From the NCBI GenBank assembly GCA_003649695.1, contig QMSR01000009.1, positions 1-15,865 of the forward strand: a DNA stretch of 15,865 nucleotides, given 5' to 3'. The stretch is from Thermoplasmata archaeon (GTDB lineage: Archaea > Thermoplasmatota > Thermoplasmata > Thermoplasmatales > B87-G9). Each line of letters begins with the position of its first letter. Position 1 is the first letter of the stretch. The notes beneath the pieces were generated by a model. It saw nothing but the letters and a program-made list of their open reading frames with translations, did no database searches and was not told where the DNA came from. A program made the position numbers and the translations under genes. Positions 12,705 to 15,865 of the stretch are shown here, in pieces.

Positions 12705-14291
12705 TCACCAACCCCCTACCATGGCCTTCAGAGTCGCGACAGCATCCGCGAACCTATACCTCGCCCCGACTCCAAGGATCGATACAGCAACGACGGGAGT
12801 GACCACCTTGTCCATGATGGGGCCGTAAAGGAGACCGCTCAGGATTACCAGGGCGGAGAAAAGAACCAGTAAGGGAGCATCAGCGAGACCGGCCGACCTG
12901 CTAACCTCCCCCTTCAGGGAGGAGGAGAAGACTGAGAACCAAAGTCTCCCGAAGCCTATGAAGGCCAAGGCGGAACCGACCAGCATAACCAAGAGCAATG
13001 GAAGGAGCTCCGCCCTCTGCATGACTGCCTTGAACAGCATGAGCTTGGCGAAGAAGATGTTCATGGGGGGAACGCCTATGATGGCCATGCCCCCCACCAG
13101 TAGGGAAGCCGCCAGGGTGGCATTACCCCTTGCGATGCCGCGAATTCCGTCGAGCTCCGTCGTCCCGGCGGCGCGCTCGATAACGCCAGCGGAGAGAAAC
13201 AGGAGGGGCTTCACAAAGGCATGGCTTATAATGTAGTACAGGGAGGCAGCCAGGGCTACGTAGCCGCCAATCCCGACACCGACCACCGCGTAGCCCATGT
13301 CTAGGATGGTGCTGTAGGCCACCATCCTCTTGAAGTCCGTGGCCGTCGCCGTCATGTACCCTCCAACGAGTATGTTTGCGGCGCCCAGGACGATGAGAAG
13401 CCACATGATGGGCTCGGAGGTAGCCGGACCCACGACGGTGTAGAGGATCCTTATGATGACGTAGAGGCCAACGCCCTCACCCACGGCCGCCATCGCCGCT
13501 GCGGCAGAGGGGGGCATGCTGCTGTAGGCGTCAGGAAGCCAAAAGTGGTGGGGAAAGACCGCAGCCTCGATCATGAAGGCCCAGACCGCAAGGCCTGCAA
13601 AGATTAGGAGGGTCGAGGATACGTTCGAGGCCGTACCGGACGTCTCGGGAAAGAGGTCGATGCCCAGGGTGGAGTAGACAACGTCCCCCATCGTCAGGGT
13701 TCCTAGGCCTGCGTAGAGCAGGACCACAGCCAGAAAGTATATGGTGGAGCCTACGCCGCCGAAGAGGCCGTACTTGATGGCCGCATCCAGGGGCCTCCCC
13801 CTCTCCCTGAGGTAGGCGGTGAGGCCGTAGGCCGCAATGCTCATGACCTCCAGCATCACGAAGAGGTTGAAGAGGTCGCCAGTGTAGGCCATGCCCAATA
13901 GGCCAGCCTCGAGCCCTAGGAAGATGGTGTAGTACCAGTGGTTGTGCTTGGTCGCCCATTCCAGATACCCGTATGAGGCCAGGTTGACGAGCGGGAATAT
14001 CAGGGCGACCAGGAAGCCCATGAGCCCGCCCAGCGAGTCCACCTCATAGAGGATCCCCAGCGGAGGGGGGACACCGGCAAACATGTAGGTCAGGATCTTG
14101 CCCTCCAAGACAGTCTCGAAGAATACCTTAGTGGCTAAGACCAAGTTCACCAAAAGGATGAGCTCGGAGAAGACCAGAGCAAATCTCGCTGGTTTGGAGG
14201 CCCTGCCAGAGAGCAGGGGCGTGGCGAAAGCCCCAACCAGCGCCAACAGGGGCGGTAGCGCAACCGCTAACCCCACTCCCCCAACCGGCAT
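12705..14291 (-). CDS. mrpD: MrpD/MbhH-like antiporter subunit with altered channel residues
   Basis: 528-residue polytopic protein (about 14 helices) of the MrpD/NuoL/M/N proton-antiporter family; the main ion-pumping subunit of the complex. Seen: TM5 glutamate E148 in FVMLEVMSI; FPHHFWLPDAYSS (246-258); KRMVAYSTILDMGYA (321-335); H357 and K361 in SHAFVKPLLFLSAG; TM12 lysine K416 in NIFFAKLM. The usual TM7 lysine (IKA..FPxxxWLP) is E242 here, and the usual TM8 lysine (LVKVGxY) is replaced by GEGVG with E272. First gene of the operon. AAGGTGG sits five bases before the ATG. Only one antiporter-type subunit is seen in the cluster, as in Mbh; Mbx/Mbs operons have two. Confidence 0.9.
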   Translation of the reverse strand: MPVGGVGLAVALPPLLALVGAFATPLLSGRASKPARFALVFSELILLVNLVLATKVFFETVLEGKILTYMFAGVPPPLGILYEVDSLGGLMGFLVALIFPLVNLASYGYLEWATKHNHWYYTIFLGLEAGLLGMAYTGDLFNLFVMLEVMSIAAYGLTAYLRERGRPLDAAIKYGLFGGVGSTIYFLAVVLLYAGLGTLTMGDVVYSTLGIDLFPETSGTASNVSSTLLIFAGLAVWAFMIEAAVFPHHFWLPDAYSSMPPSAAAAMAAVGEGVGLYVIIRILYTVVGPATSEPIMWLLIVLGAANILVGGYMTATATDFKRMVAYSTILDMGYAVVGVGIGGYVALAASLYYIISHAFVKPLLFLSAGVIERAAGTTELDGIRGIARGNATLAASLLVGGMAIIGVPPMNIFFAKLMLFKAVMQRAELLPLLLVMLVGSALAFIGFGRLWFSVFSSSLKGEVSRSAGLADAPLLVLFSALVILSGLLYGPIMDKVVTPVVAVSILGVGARYRFADAVATLKAMVGGW

Positions 14292-14359
14292 TAAACCACC
14301 TTGCGGACAATTATAAGAGTGTCCCTTAAAAACGGTGATTTTTATTTCTACATTTAATA
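14292..14359 (-). promoter_or_regulatory. Promoter region of the 13-gene complex operon
   Basis: AT-rich 68-base gap after phoU. On the minus strand it contains AGAAATAAAAATCACCGTTTT and TTTTTAAG (14325-14332), either of which could be a TATA box. TTTTTAAG would place the start of transcription near 14303, giving a short leader that keeps the Shine-Dalgarno AAGGTGG. The gap suggests that the operon has its own promoter rather than reading on from pstB-phoU; this is inference. Confidence 0.5.
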
Positions 14360-15016
14360 TTACGTTAGTTTGATGTGTTGACCCGTCCTCGCGTAGACTG
14401 CGTGTTCACCTATGTTGCAGGCGTGGTCGCCGACCCTTTCCAGGTACCTGGCTATGAGGAGGGCGTTGACGGCCCAGACGGTGTCCGTCCCCTTCCTGGC
14501 CTGGTCCATGACCTCCTGCAGGACCTGGTAGAACAGGGAATCTACCTCGTTGTCCATGTCCTTGAGGGTGTACGCGACGGTGGGGTCCCTGCCCAGGGTG
14601 GCCATGGTCGCTATCTTCACCATCCCATCCACCAGTTCCCCCATCCTCATGAGGTCGGTGAGCAGGGGTTCCGAGGGCGTGCGCCCGCCCATGCGGTAGT
14701 ACACGACCTCGGCGATGTTCTGGGCCAGGTCCCCGATCCTCTCCAAATCTATCGCCGTCTTCATGGCGGAAATGACGAACCTGAGGTCCCCCGCCAGGGG
14801 CCTGAGGAGGGCCACGGTCTCGATCACCTTGTCCTCGATTGCGTGGTTCAGCCTGTTCACCTCCCTGTCCCCCTCGATGACCCTAAGGGCCAAAGCCTTG
14901 TCCCCCTCCGCCAGGGCCTTCATGGCGTCCTGGAGCTGAGACCTAACCTTACCCGTCATCCTCTCGACCAGGTGCCTGAGCTCCTCCAGGACCTCGTCCA
15001 GCCTCGGGGCCCTCAA
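14360..15016 (-). CDS. phoU: PhoU family phosphate-uptake regulator
   Basis: 218-residue all-helical cytosolic protein made of two repeated three-helix bundles. Each repeat has the PhoU metal-binding signature: DLERIGDLAQNI in the first half and YLERVGDHACNIGEHAVY in the second. PhoU lowers phosphate uptake by the Pst transporter when phosphate is plentiful, acting with PstB. It is directly downstream of pstB, with a TTG start overlapping the pstB stop (TTGA), so the pair is translationally coupled. Length and motif spacing are normal. Confidence 0.95.
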   Translation of the reverse strand: MRAPRLDEVLEELRHLVERMTGKVRSQLQDAMKALAEGDKALALRVIEGDREVNRLNHAIEDKVIETVALLRPLAGDLRFVISAMKTAIDLERIGDLAQNIAEVVYYRMGGRTPSEPLLTDLMRMGELVDGMVKIATMATLGRDPTVAYTLKDMDNEVDSLFYQVLQEVMDQARKGTDTVWAVNALLIARYLERVGDHACNIGEHAVYARTGQHIKLT

Positions 15017-15801
15017 GCCAGCAACCTCCCGGTTATGAAACGCTCGGTTAGCTCGTGCCTCGGCCTCTCAAACAGCTCCTCCGCCGGCCCGTACTCCACC
15101 ACCCTACCCCCGTAGAGGAAGGCCACCAGGTCAGACACCCTGGCCGCCTGGGCGACGTCGTGGGTCACGAGCACGATCGTGTACCTCTCGCGTAGCTTGG
15201 TTATGAGCTCCTCAATCCGCTGCGTCGCGCCGGGATCCAGGGAAGAAGTGGGCTCGTCCAGGAGCAGGACCTCCGGCTCCACGGCCAATGCCCTCGCGAT
15301 GCAGAGGCGCTGCTGCTGGCCCCCACTCAGGGCAAAGGCACTTTCGTGCAGCCGGTCCTTGACCTCCTCCCAGAGGCCCGCGTCCCTAAGGGCCCTCTCG
15401 ACTATCCTCCTGAGCTCCCCCTCATCCCTCACCCCATGGACCTTGGGGCCGAAGGCGACGTTCTCGAAAATGCTCATGGGGAATGGATTGGGCCTCTGGA
15501 ATACCATCCCGATCCTCCTCCTCAGCTCAACAACATCGTAGCCGTCGGAATACACGTCCACGCCCCGGAACAGGACGCTACCCGAGACCCTGGCTCCGGG
15601 CACGAGGTCGAGGAGCCTGTTTATGGACCTGAGGAGCGTGCTCTTCCCGGAGCCCGAGGGGCCCAGGATGGTGGTGACCCTCCTAGGGGGCACCTCCAGA
15701 TCGATGCCCCTGAGAACCTCCCGACCCCCAAGCCAGACCCTGAGGGACCTTATCTCGAGCTCCGGCTCCACGTCTCTCGATCCTCTATCTATAAAAATCA
15801 T
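15013..15801 (-). CDS. pstB: Phosphate ABC transporter ATP-binding protein
   Basis: ATPase of the high-affinity phosphate importer Pst, working on the cytosolic face with PstA/PstC (not in the window). Seen: Walker A GPSGSGKST (47-55), Q-loop FQRPNPFPMSIFENVAFG (101-118), which is specific to PstB, signature LSGGQQQRL (158-166), Walker B VLLLDEPTSSLDP (178-190) and switch His214 in VTHD. The ATG at 15801 gives 262 residues. An in-frame GTG at 15771 with GAGG ten bases upstream is also possible and suits the TATA position better. Followed by phoU with a 4-base overlap. The permease and binding-protein genes may lie beyond the window end. Confidence 0.95.
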   Translation of the reverse strand: MIFIDRGSRDVEPELEIRSLRVWLGGREVLRGIDLEVPPRRVTTILGPSGSGKSTLLRSINRLLDLVPGARVSGSVLFRGVDVYSDGYDVVELRRRIGMVFQRPNPFPMSIFENVAFGPKVHGVRDEGELRRIVERALRDAGLWEEVKDRLHESAFALSGGQQQRLCIARALAVEPEVLLLDEPTSSLDPGATQRIEELITKLRERYTIVLVTHDVAQAARVSDLVAFLYGGRVVEYGPAEELFERPRHELTERFITGRLLA

Positions 15802-15865
15802 ATCTTCTATTTCCCTATATATTTCTTTGAAGATCTATCGATTGCCAGTTCGTCGAGATCGGAGG
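15802..15865 (-). promoter_or_regulatory. Candidate pstB promoter with flanking inverted repeat
   Basis: AT-rich DNA upstream of pstB. The TATA-like CCCTATATATTTC lies at 15813-15825. It sits inside a 6-base inverted repeat, ATCTTC (15802-15807) and GAAGAT (15829-15834). From the TATA position, transcription would start near 15794, inside the longest pstB frame, which is why the GTG at 15771 remains a candidate start. No other gene could be recognised in these 64 bases. Confidence 0.4.

Noticed and set aside
6122..14291. Calling the cluster NADH:quinone oxidoreductase (complex I)
   Set aside because: No NuoE/F/G-type NADH module is present, and the small subunits are of Mrp type (E, F, G, B, C), which complex I does not have.
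14375..15115. 246-codon plus-strand frame opposite phoU and the end of pstB
   Set aside because: It runs across two real, motif-bearing genes and its His/Pro/Val/Gly-rich translation looks like a shadow of PhoU codons.
1..15865. CRISPR array, insertion sequence, tRNA or rRNA
   Set aside because: No regular direct repeats, transposase-like protein, terminal inverted repeats, cloverleaf or rRNA core sequence was recognised by reading; nearly all bases are in assigned genes.

Overview
The window is gene-dense chromosomal DNA, clearly GC-rich by eye, from an archaeon that is probably thermophilic. The evidence is a diphthamide-pathway methyltransferase (Dph5, found only in archaea and eukaryotes), an archaeal-type asparaginyl-tRNA synthetase C-terminus, a tungsten-type aldehyde:ferredoxin oxidoreductase, and a complete Mbh/Mbx-type ferredoxin-linked membrane complex. 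AGG is the preferred Arg codon, many starts are GTG or TTG, and the few intergenic gaps are short AT-rich islands with TATA-like elements. I cannot name the lineage. An uncultivated Thermoproteota/TACK-type archaeon is plausible, but this is inference. No rRNA, tRNA, CRISPR array or mobile element was seen, and there is no gene-free stretch above about 90 bases.

Layout. (1) Bases 1-501, plus strand: 3' end of asnS. (2) Bases 498-4464, minus strand: a tungsten-enzyme operon reading aor, moaD, a ThiF/MoeB-like gene, then a radical SAM/SPASM-like protein. (3) Bases 4548-5318, minus: a three-helix membrane protein with a cytosolic RCK/TrkA-C domain. (4) Bases 5378-6145, plus: dph5, divergent from (3) and overlapping tail-to-tail with (5). 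(5) Bases 6122-14291, minus: thirteen tightly coupled genes. In transcription order they are an MrpD-like antiporter subunit, the four peripheral electron-transfer subunits (NuoB-, NuoC-, NuoD- and NuoI-like), MrpF, MrpG, an MbhD-like protein, an MbhE-MbhF fusion, MrpC, MrpE, an MbhI-like protein and a NuoH-like protein. (6) Bases 14360-15801, minus: pstB then phoU, with the pstB promoter at the window end.

How the genes work together. The AOR-family enzyme should oxidise aldehydes and reduce ferredoxin. MoaD and the ThiF/MoeB-like protein fit sulfur transfer for its pterin cofactor, and the radical SAM protein looks like the AOR-associated maturase type. The 13-gene complex has the ferredoxin-side Fe-S subunits and the Mrp-type ion-pumping membrane arm of a membrane-bound hydrogenase. 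Its large subunit, however, has changed both NiFe-binding CxxC motifs to CxxD, so it should not be a classical hydrogenase. It more likely oxidises ferredoxin with another acceptor, as in Mbx/Mbs sulfur-reducing or Ehr-type complexes, and pumps Na+ or H+.

The most interesting points are the symmetric Cys-to-Asp change in the large subunit (both positions that would bridge Ni and Fe), the loss of two channel lysines with gain of two glutamates in the MrpD-like subunit, the mixed Mbh/Mbx gene content, and the rearranged gene order.
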